From assembly GCF_001611275.1 (NCBI RefSeq), contig NZ_CP015080.1:3214956-3278955 (forward strand): a stretch of 64,000 nt of DNA, given 5' to 3'. Within the stretch, counting starts at the first letter, position 1. Each line of letters opens with the position of its first letter. Under the pieces are notes generated by a model. That model worked only from the letters and a program-made list of their open reading frames with translations. It did no database searches and was not told where the DNA came from. A program made the position numbers and the translations under genes. This DNA comes from Desulfuromonas sp. DDH964 (GTDB taxonomy: Bacteria > Desulfobacterota > Desulfuromonadia > Desulfuromonadales > DDH964). Below, one piece after another: positions 44,852 to 53,402 of the stretch.

Positions 44852-45649
44852 CTAGTCGATCATGACCTGTTCGACTCCGGCCAGGGGGGCGCCGAGAAAC
44901 TCCCCCCCGACCCGTTCGAAGCGGGTCGGCACATCGGTGACGAAGTAGCGGGAAGGGAGCGGCGGCCCCTGGCGGCGCAGGTGGAGGGAGTCGAGCAGGG
45001 TCGCGACCAGGCGCGCCGTCTCCTCGGCCGAATCGACCAGTTCCACTGCGGGGCCGAGCACCTGGTGCAGGACCGGCTTGAGCAAGGGATAATGGGTACA
45101 ACCAAGGACCAGAGTGTCGACCCGGTGGTCGATCAGGGACGCCAGGTACTCGGCAGCGATCTCCCGGGCGACGGGGTGACCGGCCCAGCCCTCTTCGGCC
45201 AGGGGGACAAAGAGCGGGCAGGCCACCGAGGTGACCGCGATCTGCGGGTCACGGGCCTGGATGGCGCGGCTGTAGGCACCACTCTTGACCGTTCCTTCGG
45301 TGCCGATCACGCCAACCCGGCGGCTCCGGGTCAGGGCTACGGCCCGTTCTGCCCCCGGCTCGATGACACCGACGACCGGCAGGCTGAAGCGCTGCTCCAG
45401 CTCCTCCAGGGCAACCGAAGAGGCGGTATTGCAGGCCACCACCAGCATCTTGACCTGCTGCCGGACCAGGAACGCCGCCGCCTCCAGGGCATAGCGCAGC
45501 ACGGTGGCCGGGCTCTTGGTCCCGTAGGGAACCCGGGCGGTGTCCCCGAGGTAGACCAGGGCCTCACCGGGAAGCTGGCGACCGATCTCCTTGAGAACGG
45601 TGAGTCCGCCGACCCCGGAATCGAATATGCCGATGGCGCGTTCTGACAC
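44852..45649 (-). CDS. murI: glutamate racemase
   Basis: 265 residues. It has the expected active-site landmarks: IGIFDSGVGGLTVL, VYLGDTARVPYG, the first catalytic Cys in VVACNTASS and the second in VLGCTHYPLL. It interconverts L- and D-glutamate for peptidoglycan synthesis. It is the first of an apparent murI-gerMN-metH transcript. Facing it is a divergent + strand gene. Confidence 0.97.
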   Translation of the reverse strand: MSERAIGIFDSGVGGLTVLKEIGRQLPGEALVYLGDTARVPYGTKSPATVLRYALEAAAFLVRQQVKMLVVACNTASSVALEELEQRFSLPVVGVIEPGAERAVALTRSRRVGVIGTEGTVKSGAYSRAIQARDPQIAVTSVACPLFVPLAEEGWAGHPVAREIAAEYLASLIDHRVDTLVLGCTHYPLLKPVLHQVLGPAVELVDSAEETARLVATLLDSLHLRRQGPPLPSRYFVTDVPTRFERVGGEFLGAPLAGVEQVMID

Positions 45650-45850
45650 CTGTGGTATCCCATGCTGGAAGGGTGCGTGCTGGAAACAGAGACCGGGTTC
45701 AAGCAGGTCGTCATCTTAGGAGAACGCCCGGGGCAAAGTCAAGAACCATACCCTTTTCCCTCTTGGCCGCGCCGGCAAAACCTGCTAGGTTATTCTCTGT
45801 CGTTGAATTTGCCGGTGCAAACGTTCTGATTCTTGAGGGGGGTGACGCTG

Positions 45851-46183
45851 ATGACTGTAAACGCCGTCCTGGACCTGTTGAAAAACTTCGAGACAGCCAA
45901 GGTGGTGCAGTTCCTCCAGGAGATGAAGGTCGGGGAGCTGATTCACAACCCCTGGTTCCTTGGGGCCATGGGTGGCCTCGCCCTCCTCGCCCTGCTGATG
46001 AAATGGCGGGTCCTGCTGGTGGCGATCCTCGGCGTCACCGGCCTCGCCGGTCTTATCTCCTACACCCTGGAGCGTGGCACCCGGCTCGACAGTCTCGGCA
46101 ACCAGACCCTGCTGATCTTCGTCGGCGGCGGCGCACTGCTGATCGTTATTGTCATCTACCTGCTCTTCATCAAGTCGGAATGA
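45851..46183 (+). CDS. small membrane protein, function unknown
   Basis: About 110 residues from ATG 45851, preceded by a GGGGGG purine run. Three hydrophobic segments are visible (FLGAMGGLALLALLM, VLLVAILGVTGLAGLISYTL, TLLIFVGGGALLIVIVIYLLF), preceded by an amphipathic N-terminus. It is 40 bases upstream of a diheme membrane cytochrome and may be cotranscribed with it. Confidence 0.75.
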   Translation: MTVNAVLDLLKNFETAKVVQFLQEMKVGELIHNPWFLGAMGGLALLALLMKWRVLLVAILGVTGLAGLISYTLERGTRLDSLGNQTLLIFVGGGALLIVIVIYLLFIKSE

Positions 46184-46223
46184 CGGAGCCCTTCCGCAAT
46201 CCATCTCTTCCATCGAGGTTTAA

Positions 46224-46490
46224 ATGAGTTTCAACAAGCGTGACCTGTGGTTTGTCGGCCTGGTCGTTGTCGTTCTGGCCATCTTTTTTTCGATTTCCGG
46301 CAGCATCAAGACCGCGCACATTCCTTTTGATGCCAATCACGAGCGATTTTTCGAAATCGTCCCCCGCGACGGCAAAAAGGCAGCGGAAAAGTTCTGCGGG
46401 GAGTGCCACAACGAGCAGGGGGTCCCCTTCCCGGCCAACCACCCGCCCAAATTCCGTTGCCTCTTCTGTCACAAACTGGCCGAACGCTGA
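46224..46490 (+). CDS. membrane-anchored diheme c-type cytochrome
   Basis: 88 residues. An uncleaved N-terminal anchor (FVGLVVVVLAIFFSISGSI) is followed by two heme motifs, CGECH and CLFCH, about 25 residues apart. It probably relays electrons at the periplasmic side of the inner membrane. It follows a small membrane protein on the same strand. Confidence 0.88.
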   Translation: MSFNKRDLWFVGLVVVVLAIFFSISGSIKTAHIPFDANHERFFEIVPRDGKKAAEKFCGECHNEQGVPFPANHPPKFRCLFCHKLAER

Positions 46491-46503
46491 ACGTCCGGTT
46501 CCG

Positions 46504-47112
46504 GTGGAAGCCTTACCCCGCCCCTGCCAGGATCTCAGCCTGATCTTTGCCGATCTCTGCCGGGACGCCGCAAAGCGTGTCCCGGAACTGGGCCACCTCG
46601 TCCCGGAACGGATTCTGTTCGCCCTGAGCCGGTCCCGGGCCGAGGGGAGCCATGGCCTCTACGCCAGGATTCTGCCGCTGCGCTTTGCCGGCGGATCGGC
46701 AGAATGGCAACGCCGCCGTGGCCGCTACCAGGAGACCTGGCGCCTGCCCCCCCTGCACTACCGGGGCGAAGAGATTCTCTACCTGATCCAGGTCCTGGTG
46801 CCGCGCTTTTTCCGCCTCTGCCGTCGTGAAAAACTGGCCACCCTCTTCCACGAGCTCTACCATATCTCACCGGCCTGCGACGGCGACCTGCGCCGCTTCC
46901 CGGGGCGCAACTATGCCCACGGCCATTCGCGCAAGGCCTTTCAACAGCGAGTCGACCACCTCCTCGACCGCTACCTGACCGCCGACCCGCCGGCGGCCCT
47001 TCTCGCTCCCTTCGATCTTACCGAAGAGGACTGGCGATCGGGCCGGGTCGCTGTCTCCGGTCTGCGGGTGCCGCTCCCCCGCGCCCGGCTCGTTCGCCGC
47101 GAACGGCTCTGA
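46504..47112 (+). CDS. putative zinc metallopeptidase (HELYH motif)
   Basis: About 202 residues. The central motif TLFHELYHISP matches HExxH of zincin peptidases, and a downstream RNYAHGHSRKAFQ could supply further metal ligands. The start is uncertain: no ATG lies near the beginning, and GTG 46504, 14 bases after the cytochrome stop, gives a sensible N-terminus. Longer extensions would overlap the cytochrome in another frame. No signal peptide is seen. Confidence 0.7.
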   Translation: MEALPRPCQDLSLIFADLCRDAAKRVPELGHLVPERILFALSRSRAEGSHGLYARILPLRFAGGSAEWQRRRGRYQETWRLPPLHYRGEEILYLIQVLVPRFFRLCRREKLATLFHELYHISPACDGDLRRFPGRNYAHGHSRKAFQQRVDHLLDRYLTADPPAALLAPFDLTEEDWRSGRVAVSGLRVPLPRARLVRRERL

Positions 47113-47128
47113 ATCAAGGGAAAACGCC

Positions 47129-47170
47129 AAGCGCCGCGGGCCGCCGGTAATCCGGCGGCCCGCGGCGCTT
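47129..47170. terminator. bidirectional terminator between convergent genes
   Basis: A perfect 19-bp stem (AAGCGCCGCGGGCCGCCGG and its complement) with TAAT loop lies between the metallopeptidase (+) and cbiM (-). T-rich sequence follows on both strands. Confidence 0.9.
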
Positions 47171-47218
47171 CATTTTCTTAACAGCTCCGGGCAAGGAGGC
47201 GAATGCGACCGTTCCCGG

Positions 47219-48244
47219 TTACGATTTTGGCGCCACCGCCCGGCGGCGGCGCAGCAGCCACCCCAGCCCCACGGCCAGCAGCAGGGTCAGACCACCGCCA
47301 ACCATTCCGGCGACACTCGTTGCCGCCCTGCTCTTTTCTTCTCTCCCCGGAACATCCGCGGTAGCGCGAAATTGGTATCCCGGCAGCAGCGCCGTCTTCT
47401 CCTGCACCCGGTCGAGAAGCTGGCGCGTCGGCGCGGGCGGCGCCAGCGGCGCTTCCGGTCCGGCACTCTTTGCCAGCGCCCATTCGAGGCCGTCGGGGTG
47501 GGAAGAGGCAAACCAGGAGAGCATGCCGCCGGTTACCAGGGTGGCCAGCAGCACTCCGAGCACGATGCGTCGTATCGACCCGGCGCCAGCGGCGGCAGTA
47601 ACGGTCGCGGCGGCCAGCAGTTCCGGGCGCGCCTTGCCGATAAAAGTAATGACCGCCGCCGTCACCGCCCCTTCAACGAGACCGATCGCCAGGTGGATCG
47701 GCTGCATCAACAGGGCAAAGGTGCCAAAGGGAAGGGCCGAAACGCCGGAGAGGAGAGTCTCCAGGACGACACTGAAGGCGCCCAGCTGCAAGCCGGCGAC
47801 GGCGGCGACACAGGCGCCGGCAAGAACCCGCCGCGGCGTCGGAGCCTTGCCGACCAAGGGACGATAGATGAAGGGATAGGCGACAAAACAGGGGAAAAAT
47901 CCCAGATTGAAGATATTGCAGCCGAGCGCCAGCAGGCCGCCATCGGCAAAGAAGAGGGCCTGGACCGTGAGGACTGAGGCCATCGCCAGAAATCCGGCAT
48001 AGGGACCGAGGAGGATGGCGAGGATCATGCCGCCGCCGAGATGTCCGCTCGATCCGGTGCCGGGGATGGTGAAGTTGATCATCTGGGCAGCAAAGATAAA
48101 GGCTGCCAGCACCCCCATCAGCGGAATCCTGCTGTCGTCGAGTTCCTGCTTGAGACGGCGGGAACACCAGGCAATGGTTCCGGCAGTGGCGGCCCACAAG
48201 GTGCCGCCAACCGCCGGAGAGAGCAGGGCATCGGCCATGTGCAT
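47219..48244 (-). CDS. cbiM: cobalt/nickel ECF transporter substrate-binding membrane protein (CbiM-CbiN-like fusion)
   Basis: 341 residues. It opens with MHMADALLSP, the metal-binding N-terminus of CbiM/NikM, then TGSSGHLGGGMILAILLGP and several transmembrane helices. The C-terminal part (GMLSWFASSHPDGLEWALAK, then a last helix) is the PDGLE/CbiN-like domain. It would work with CbiQ and CbiO encoded at 52590-54166 in opposite orientation, separated by the nrd cluster. A NikR-like operator lies upstream, so nickel may be the substrate. Confidence 0.93.
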   Translation of the reverse strand: MHMADALLSPAVGGTLWAATAGTIAWCSRRLKQELDDSRIPLMGVLAAFIFAAQMINFTIPGTGSSGHLGGGMILAILLGPYAGFLAMASVLTVQALFFADGGLLALGCNIFNLGFFPCFVAYPFIYRPLVGKAPTPRRVLAGACVAAVAGLQLGAFSVVLETLLSGVSALPFGTFALLMQPIHLAIGLVEGAVTAAVITFIGKARPELLAAATVTAAAGAGSIRRIVLGVLLATLVTGGMLSWFASSHPDGLEWALAKSAGPEAPLAPPAPTRQLLDRVQEKTALLPGYQFRATADVPGREEKSRAATSVAGMVGGGLTLLLAVGLGWLLRRRRAVAPKS

Positions 48245-48351
48245 GGGATGTTTCTCCTTGCCCGGGCGGTGCTCAGTGTGCGCTCCGCCGTGGCTGGAAA
48301 TCAGGACACCCTGGTTTCTTACGCCACCGGTCTGGCGCTGTCAAGGCATTT

Positions 48352-48379
48352 TTGCTACCAAACTTTGAATTCGTAACAC
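48352..48379. promoter_or_regulatory. candidate NikR operator upstream of cbiM
   Basis: TTGCTAC and GTAACAC are separated by 14 bases, two mismatches from the inverted-repeat pattern GTGTTAC-N14-GTAACAC that I recall for delta-proteobacterial NikR. It lies 108 bases before cbiM and nikR is in the window. Confidence 0.5.
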
Positions 48380-48574
48380 CACCCGATTCTCCGTGAAAAA
48401 ACCACCTGGTGCCGCAAGAGACGGCATCAGGCCCCTCCCAGCCCCGCCGGCAAGGGACCTTCCGTTTTTTTCTTTTTGTGCTTTTCCGGTAACTTGTCAA
48501 TCGGCCGGACAAATTGGTACCGATGTTGCTATTGCATATCCCCACGACCCTACTACGTCGCCAAGGAGTTCCCC

Positions 48575-48700
48575 GTGCACCACACCACCACCCAGAACCA
48601 TCGAAAAGACCGCAATTTCCTCGATTACCTCCTCTATACCCTGGCCGCCGGGGTCATCGCTGCAATCAGCTTCTCCTTCCTGCTCTGGCTGCGTTACTGA
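48575..48700 (+). CDS. 41-aa single-span membrane protein
   Basis: A GTG start with AAGGAG at 6 bases opens a 41-residue protein: a His/Thr-rich N-terminus (MHHTTTQNH), a short charged segment and one hydrophobic helix (TLAAGVIAAISFSFLLWL). It lies alone between cbiM and nrdG, divergent from cbiM. It is unrecognised; the His residues and the Ni/Co context invite but do not prove a metal link. Confidence 0.55.
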   Translation: MHHTTTQNHRKDRNFLDYLLYTLAAGVIAAISFSFLLWLRY

Positions 48701-48904
48701 CTCCGTCCCGGGACCTGCCCTGCTGGCACCGATAGAATTCTTTTTGAACGCCAGCAACCGTCCGCCCCCCGCTCAGCTCCATCTTCGACCGATACCGCCA
48801 AGCCCTGCTTGCGACGGCCATGCATCATGGCTGCCACACCAAGCAACTCCTGCATGAGAAATGTGGCTAGAATCTGGCTTGCCGGAAAGGAATGACGCCC
48901 TGAT

Positions 48905-49600
48905 TCAGAGCCCGCGGATTCCGGTCTCAGCGACATAGGCGCTGATCAGCCGGGCGAACTCCTGGAGCGTTGCGGGGGCATGGGGGGAGAGTGCCTGCAG
49001 GTTTGGGGCGAGGGCATGGTGGGGAACGAACTGCTGCAAGAACCAGCGGCGGGCGCCACGTGCCTGCTCGCCCAGCGCGTGCAGGTCGGCCGCCTCCACC
49101 AGGCCGGGAACGCAGGTGGTGCGCAGTTCGTAGTCGACCGCAGCGGCGAGCAGCAGGCGAAGGCTGGCCAGCAGGTTGGCGCTGGCAACCGGAGCAGAGT
49201 GCAGTTCGTCGTAACGGGCCGGGGCAGTCTTCAAATCGAGGGCCACATAATCGACGAGGCGATCGCTGAGCAACCGTTCCAGCACCCCCGGCAGCAGGCC
49301 GTTGGTGTCGAGCTTCACCAGAAGGCCAAGGGCCTTGATCTCTCCCAGCAGCCGGGGGAGATCGGGGTCGAGGGTCGGTTCGCCGCCGGAGATGACCACG
49401 CCGTCGATGAAGTTCCGGCGGGCGGCGAGGTCAGCCAGCAGCTCCGCGGCGGGGATATCGGGGAAATCATCCGGGGCAAGAACCAGGGCCGGATTATGGC
49501 AGAAGCCGCAGCTCAGGTTGCAGCGGCCGAAAAAAATCAGGGAAGCGATCCTCCCCGGAAAATCGAGGAGGCTCGTCCCCTGAAAACCCTTGATCGACAT
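48905..49600 (-). CDS. nrdG: anaerobic ribonucleotide reductase activating protein (radical SAM)
   Basis: 231 residues from ATG 49600. The radical-SAM cysteines are in GRCNLSCGFCHNP (CX3CX2C), and VVISGGEPTLD is the SAM-binding GGEP block. It installs the glycyl radical on NrdD. It begins 7 bases after the stand-alone glycyl-radical gene, so the three genes form one operon. Confidence 0.95.
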   Translation of the reverse strand: MSIKGFQGTSLLDFPGRIASLIFFGRCNLSCGFCHNPALVLAPDDFPDIPAAELLADLAARRNFIDGVVISGGEPTLDPDLPRLLGEIKALGLLVKLDTNGLLPGVLERLLSDRLVDYVALDLKTAPARYDELHSAPVASANLLASLRLLLAAAVDYELRTTCVPGLVEAADLHALGEQARGARRWFLQQFVPHHALAPNLQALSPHAPATLQEFARLISAYVAETGIRGL

Positions 49601-49607
49601 GAGCGGG

Positions 49608-49754
49608 TCAGCAGTCCTTCTTGGACGCGCCAAGGACATATTCGGCGCGGTCCCGGAATTCCTCCTTCTTGCCGCGATTCCATTGCTGCACCGGCCGGAA
49701 GAAGCCGCAGACCCGGGAATAGACCTCGGTCTTCGCGTCGCACTTGGTTGCCAT
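49608..49754 (-). CDS. stand-alone glycyl-radical domain of anaerobic ribonucleotide reductase
   Basis: 48 residues. The core TEVYSRVCGFFRPVQQWN and following KGKKEEF-like region is the C-terminal glycyl-radical end of NrdD, with the radical Gly in RVCGF. GGAGG precedes the ATG. The main NrdD gene upstream stops before this segment, leaving 53 bases between them. The two proteins must associate for activity. I read no in-frame link that would suggest a sequencing frameshift, and the RBS supports a true separate gene. Confidence 0.88.
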   Translation of the reverse strand: MATKCDAKTEVYSRVCGFFRPVQQWNRGKKEEFRDRAEYVLGASKKDC

Positions 49755-49809
49755 GTTCCCTCCGTCTAAGAAGTTTTACGATTGATTGGGGTGTCCCGGC
49801 CACGCCGGC

Positions 49810-51789
49810 TCAGGCGGCCTGGTGATGGGGACAGGAGAAGTGTTCACCGGTAATGTAGCCGTGCACCGGGCAGATGGTAAAGGTGGGGCTGAGGGTGAAG
49901 TAGGGGAGATGGAAATTCTCGGCAATCCGCCGCACCAGGAGTCGGGCGCTGCGCCAGTCGTCGAGACGTTCACCGAGGAAGCCGTGGAAGACCGTGCCAC
50001 CGGTATAGAGGGTCTGCAGGCCGTCCTGGTGGTTCAGCGCGGAAAAGATGTCCTCGGTGGAACCGACCGGAAGTTGCGTCGAGTTGGTATAGTAGGGCTC
50101 CTCCTGGCCGGCGGTGATGATCTCCGGGAAGCGTTTGCGGTCGCGCTGGGCGAGCCGGAAGCTGGTCCCTTCCGCGGGGGTCGCCTCGAGGTTGTAGAGG
50201 TGGCCGGTCTCCTCCTGGAAGACCTCGAGCTGGCGGCGCATGAAGCTGAGGGTCTCCTCCGCGAGAGCCTTGCCGGTCGGGGTGTCGATGCCGACCCCGA
50301 TCAAATTCAGCGCCGCCTCGTTCATGCCGAGCAGGCCGATGGTCGAGAAATGATTGTTCCAGAAGTGGCCGCTGCGCTCGCGAATGCCCGCCAGGTAGAA
50401 GCGGCTGTAGGGGTAGAGCCCTTCCTCGGTTAAACGCTCCAGCTGCTTGCGTTTGATCTCCAGCGACTCGTAGGCGAGGCGCATCAACTCGGCAATGCGA
50501 GTGAAGAAAGCTTCCTTGGAATCGGCCAGATAAGCGGCGCGCGGCAGGTTGAGGGTAACCACGCCGATGGAGCCGGTCAACGGGTTGGAGCCGAACAGGC
50601 CGCCGCCGCGGCGCCGCAGCTCGCGGTTATCGAGGCGCAGGCGGCAACACATGGAGCGGGCATCCTCGGGATCCATATCGGAATTGATGAAGTTGGAGAA
50701 GTAGGGGATACCGTACTTGGCGGTCATCTCCCAGATCGGCTGGAAGCGTTCGCTCTCCCAGTCGAACCCCTGGACGATGTTGTAGGTCGGAATCGGAAAA
50801 GAGAAGATCCGCCCCGAGGCATCCCCTTCCATCATCACCTCGCAGAAGGCGCGATTGAAAAGGTCCATTTCCGCCTGGAACTCGCCGTAGGTGGCATCCA
50901 TCAGCTCACCGCCGATCACCACCGCCTCGCTTGCCATGCTCTTCGGCGGCGTCATGTCGAGGGTGATGTTGGTGAAGGGCGTCTGGAAACCGACCCGGGT
51001 CGGCACGTTCATGTTGAAGATGAATTCCTGCAGCGACTGTTTGACCTCGGCGTAACAGAGGCCGTCGTAGCGGATGAAGGGGGCGAGCAGGGTGTCGAAG
51101 CTGGCAAAGGCCTGGGCGCCGGCAGCCTCGCCCTGCAGGGTATAAAAGAAGTTGACGGTCTGCCCGAGGGCGGTGCGGAAGTGTTTGGCCGGGGCGCTCT
51201 GCACCTTGCCGTAGGCACCGGTGAAGCCCTTGAGGAGGAGATCCTTGAGGTCCCAGCCGCAGCAGTAGACGCTGAGCATGCCGAGATCGTGGAGATGAAA
51301 ATCCCCCTCGCGGTGAGCATCGGCAATGTAGCTGGGGTAGATCTTGTTGAGCCAGTAGTTGCTGGTGATGTTGGCGGCGATGTGGTTGTTGAGCCCCTGC
51401 AGCGAGTAGCCCATGTTGGCGTTTTCGTTGACCCGCCAGTCCTCCTGGGTGAGGTAGGAATCGATCGCCTCGATCGACTCCTTCATGAACTGTTTGGTCT
51501 TGCGCAGGCTTTCGTGCTGCTGGCGGTAGAGGATGTAGGCCTTGGCCACCTTGGCGTGGCCGTTCTCGATCAGGATCTTCTCGACCAGGTCCTGGACGTT
51601 CTCGACGGTCGGCACCCGCCCGTCCTTGTAGAGGACTTCGAGAATCCCCTGGACCTGGCGGGTGATCCCGGCGGCCTTGTCCATGTCGCTGCCGCCGACG
51701 GCGCGCACCGCCTTGGAGATCGCTTCGGTCACCTTGCCGGCCTCGAAGGGGACCAGCCGGCCGTCACGTTTGCGGATAAAGTCAATCAT
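49810..51789 (-). CDS. nrdD: anaerobic ribonucleoside-triphosphate reductase, main chain
   Basis: About 659 residues from ATG 51789 (GGGAGG upstream). An N-terminal ATP-cone (IRKRDGRLVPFEAGKVTEAI) controls allosteric activity. The catalytic barrel includes ARSMCCRLRLDNREL-type and GSIGVVTLNLPR segments. It ends at TICPVHGYITGEHFSCPHH, a Zn-site-like stretch, without the glycyl-radical end, which is encoded separately at 49608-49754. It reduces NTPs to dNTPs without oxygen. Tandem NrdR boxes lie ~105-150 bases upstream. Confidence 0.95.
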   Translation of the reverse strand: MIDFIRKRDGRLVPFEAGKVTEAISKAVRAVGGSDMDKAAGITRQVQGILEVLYKDGRVPTVENVQDLVEKILIENGHAKVAKAYILYRQQHESLRKTKQFMKESIEAIDSYLTQEDWRVNENANMGYSLQGLNNHIAANITSNYWLNKIYPSYIADAHREGDFHLHDLGMLSVYCCGWDLKDLLLKGFTGAYGKVQSAPAKHFRTALGQTVNFFYTLQGEAAGAQAFASFDTLLAPFIRYDGLCYAEVKQSLQEFIFNMNVPTRVGFQTPFTNITLDMTPPKSMASEAVVIGGELMDATYGEFQAEMDLFNRAFCEVMMEGDASGRIFSFPIPTYNIVQGFDWESERFQPIWEMTAKYGIPYFSNFINSDMDPEDARSMCCRLRLDNRELRRRGGGLFGSNPLTGSIGVVTLNLPRAAYLADSKEAFFTRIAELMRLAYESLEIKRKQLERLTEEGLYPYSRFYLAGIRERSGHFWNNHFSTIGLLGMNEAALNLIGVGIDTPTGKALAEETLSFMRRQLEVFQEETGHLYNLEATPAEGTSFRLAQRDRKRFPEIITAGQEEPYYTNSTQLPVGSTEDIFSALNHQDGLQTLYTGGTVFHGFLGERLDDWRSARLLVRRIAENFHLPYFTLSPTFTICPVHGYITGEHFSCPHHQAA

Positions 51790-51893
51790 GGTTCCACCCT
51801 CCCGGAGCAACCCGCCTGGCGGCAGGAATTGTTGCCAAAAACATCACACAGGTGCGAATCTAGCACAGCGGCGGGTGGTGTCAAGGCAAAAAA

Positions 51894-51941
51894 ACACTAT
51901 ATCTGGATAGTCAGCCAGGATTAACCCACTAGATGTTGTGA
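51894..51941. promoter_or_regulatory. tandem NrdR boxes upstream of nrdD
   Basis: Two 16-base segments, ACACTATATCTGGATA (51894-51909) and CCACTAGATGTTGTGA (51926-51941), each match ACACTATATATAGTGT at about 11 of 16 positions. Their spacing of 32 bases (three helical turns) is the arrangement known for NrdR repression of ribonucleotide reductase genes. Confidence 0.75.
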
Positions 51942-52060
51942 AAAAACCTGTGGACAGGCGGTGGACCGGCCGGCCAACCCCGCAATATCCTTGACCCTCG
52001 CCAGGACCCCATGCTAAACAGTCGGTGGTTTCACCCAGTCCCCCGCCGCAAGGAGGCGAT

Positions 52061-52480
52061 ATGGCCGACCTGACCCGCTTTGGCATCTCCATCGACCAGC
52101 GGCTCCTCGACCGCTTCGATAGCCTGCTGACCACCAAGGGCTACGTCAACCGCTCGGAGGCGATCCGCGACCTGATCCGTGCGGCGCTGGTCGAGGAGGA
52201 CTGGGCGCGGGACGACAAGGAGATGGTGGGCACGGTGACCCTGGTCTACGATCACCACACCCGGGATCTGGCCGACAAGCTGACCGAGCAGCAGCACTCC
52301 CACCACGACGCTATCGTCTCCGCCCTCCATGTCCACCTCGACGCCCACCACTGTCTCGAAGTGGTCGTGGTCCGCGGCCGGGCCTCCGACGTCAAGCGGC
52401 TCGCCGATGAACTGATCGGCACCAAGGGGGTCAAGCACGGCAAACTGGTGACCAGCACCACCGGCACGGATCTCTCCTGA
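52061..52480 (+). CDS. nikR: nickel-responsive regulator NikR
   Basis: 139 residues. A ribbon-helix-helix N-terminus ([29 protein letters not shown]) is followed by an ACT-like metal domain with the nickel ligands in [28 protein letters not shown] split as HSHH, HVH and the single Cys. ATG 52061 follows AAGGAGG. It precedes cbiQ-cbiO and presumably controls both these and cbiM. Confidence 0.95.
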   Translation: MADLTRFGISIDQRLLDRFDSLLTTKGYVNRSEAIRDLIRAALVEEDWARDDKEMVGTVTLVYDHHTRDLADKLTEQQHSHHDAIVSALHVHLDAHHCLEVVVVRGRASDVKRLADELIGTKGVKHGKLVTSTTGTDLS

Positions 52481-52526
52481 CACTCTCCCGGCACCACCGC
52501 CCGACCCCGGCGTCCGGATGCCGCCA

Positions 52527-52554
52527 GGTAGCACGAAACATGCATTCGTAACCA
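52527..52554. promoter_or_regulatory. weak NikR-like site before cbiQ
   Basis: GGTAGCA and GTAACCA halves are separated by 14 bases in the nikR-cbiQ gap. It shares ATTCGTAAC with the better site at 48352-48379. The left half is poor, so this is tentative. Confidence 0.3.
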
Positions 52555-52589
52555 CCCGGCAACCACCAACTTCGTCCCGACAGGCAACC

Positions 52590-53402
52590 ATGGCCGGCAT
52601 CGACTCCACCATCTTCGACATTGGCGCGCTCGACACTCTCGCCCAGGGCGATTCCGCCGTGCACCGCCTCGATCCCCGCGCCAAGCTGGTGACCTGCCTG
52701 GTCTTCATCGTCTGCGTCGCCTCCTTCGACAAGTACACGATTTCCGCCCTCCTCCCCTTCCTGATTTTTCCGCTGGCGCTGGCGGGACGCGCCGGGCTCC
52801 CCCTCGGCTTTCTTGCCAAACGCCTGCTGGTAGTCGCCCCTTTCGCGATCTTCATCGGCATCTTCAACCCCCTTTTCGACCGCGAGATCCTCCTGCAGCT
52901 CGGGCCCCTGGCGATCAGCGGCGGCTGGGTCTCCTTCGCCTCGATCCTGCTGCGCTTTGTCCTGACCATAGGCATCGCCCTGATCCTGGTCGCTACCACC
53001 AGCTTTCCCGGGGTCTGCATGGCGCTGGAGGGGATTGGCGCGCCACGGGTCTTTGCCGTGCAACTCCTCCTTCTCTATCGCTACCTCTTCGTCCTCATCA
53101 ACGAGGCGATGCGCATGGTCCGCGCCCGGGCGCTGCGCTCCTTTCACGGCCGCGGACTCGGCATGAAGATTTTCAGCCAGATGGTCGGGCAATTGCTGCT
53201 GCGCACCCTCGACCGCGCCCAGCGCGTCCACCTGGCGATGCTCTGCCGTGGTTTCAACGGCGAAATCCGCTCCCTGCGCCGGCTTCACATCGGCCGCGCC
53301 GAACTTCTCTTTACCGGTGGCTGGACGGCCCTCTTCGTCCTGCTGCGCCTGGTCAACCTGCCGCAGTTCCTCGGGAGCTGGGTTACGGAGCTGTTCCGAT
53401 GA
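52590..53402 (+). CDS. cbiQ: ECF transporter transmembrane component CbiQ
   Basis: About 270 residues from ATG 52590. It opens IDSTIFDIGALDTLAQGDS, then HRLDPRAKLV, followed by several transmembrane helices and the coupling region AMRMVRARALRSFHGRG with an A-R-A/G-type contact to the ATPase. It ends in an ATGA overlap with cbiO. It supplies the T-component of the Ni/Co transporter. Confidence 0.93.
   Translation: MAGIDSTIFDIGALDTLAQGDSAVHRLDPRAKLVTCLVFIVCVASFDKYTISALLPFLIFPLALAGRAGLPLGFLAKRLLVVAPFAIFIGIFNPLFDREILLQLGPLAISGGWVSFASILLRFVLTIGIALILVATTSFPGVCMALEGIGAPRVFAVQLLLLYRYLFVLINEAMRMVRARALRSFHGRGLGMKIFSQMVGQLLLRTLDRAQRVHLAMLCRGFNGEIRSLRRLHIGRAELLFTGGWTALFVLLRLVNLPQFLGSWVTELFR

Noticed and set aside
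46240..46503. Extension of the metallopeptidase back to 46240
   Set aside because: It overlaps the diheme cytochrome in another frame and is Ser/Pro/Arg-rich; only the part after 46504 has protein-like character.
48245..48400. Cobalamin riboswitch before cbiM
   Set aside because: I looked for the conserved GCCACTG-type B12 box and helical layout and did not find it; a NikR-type operator explains the region better.
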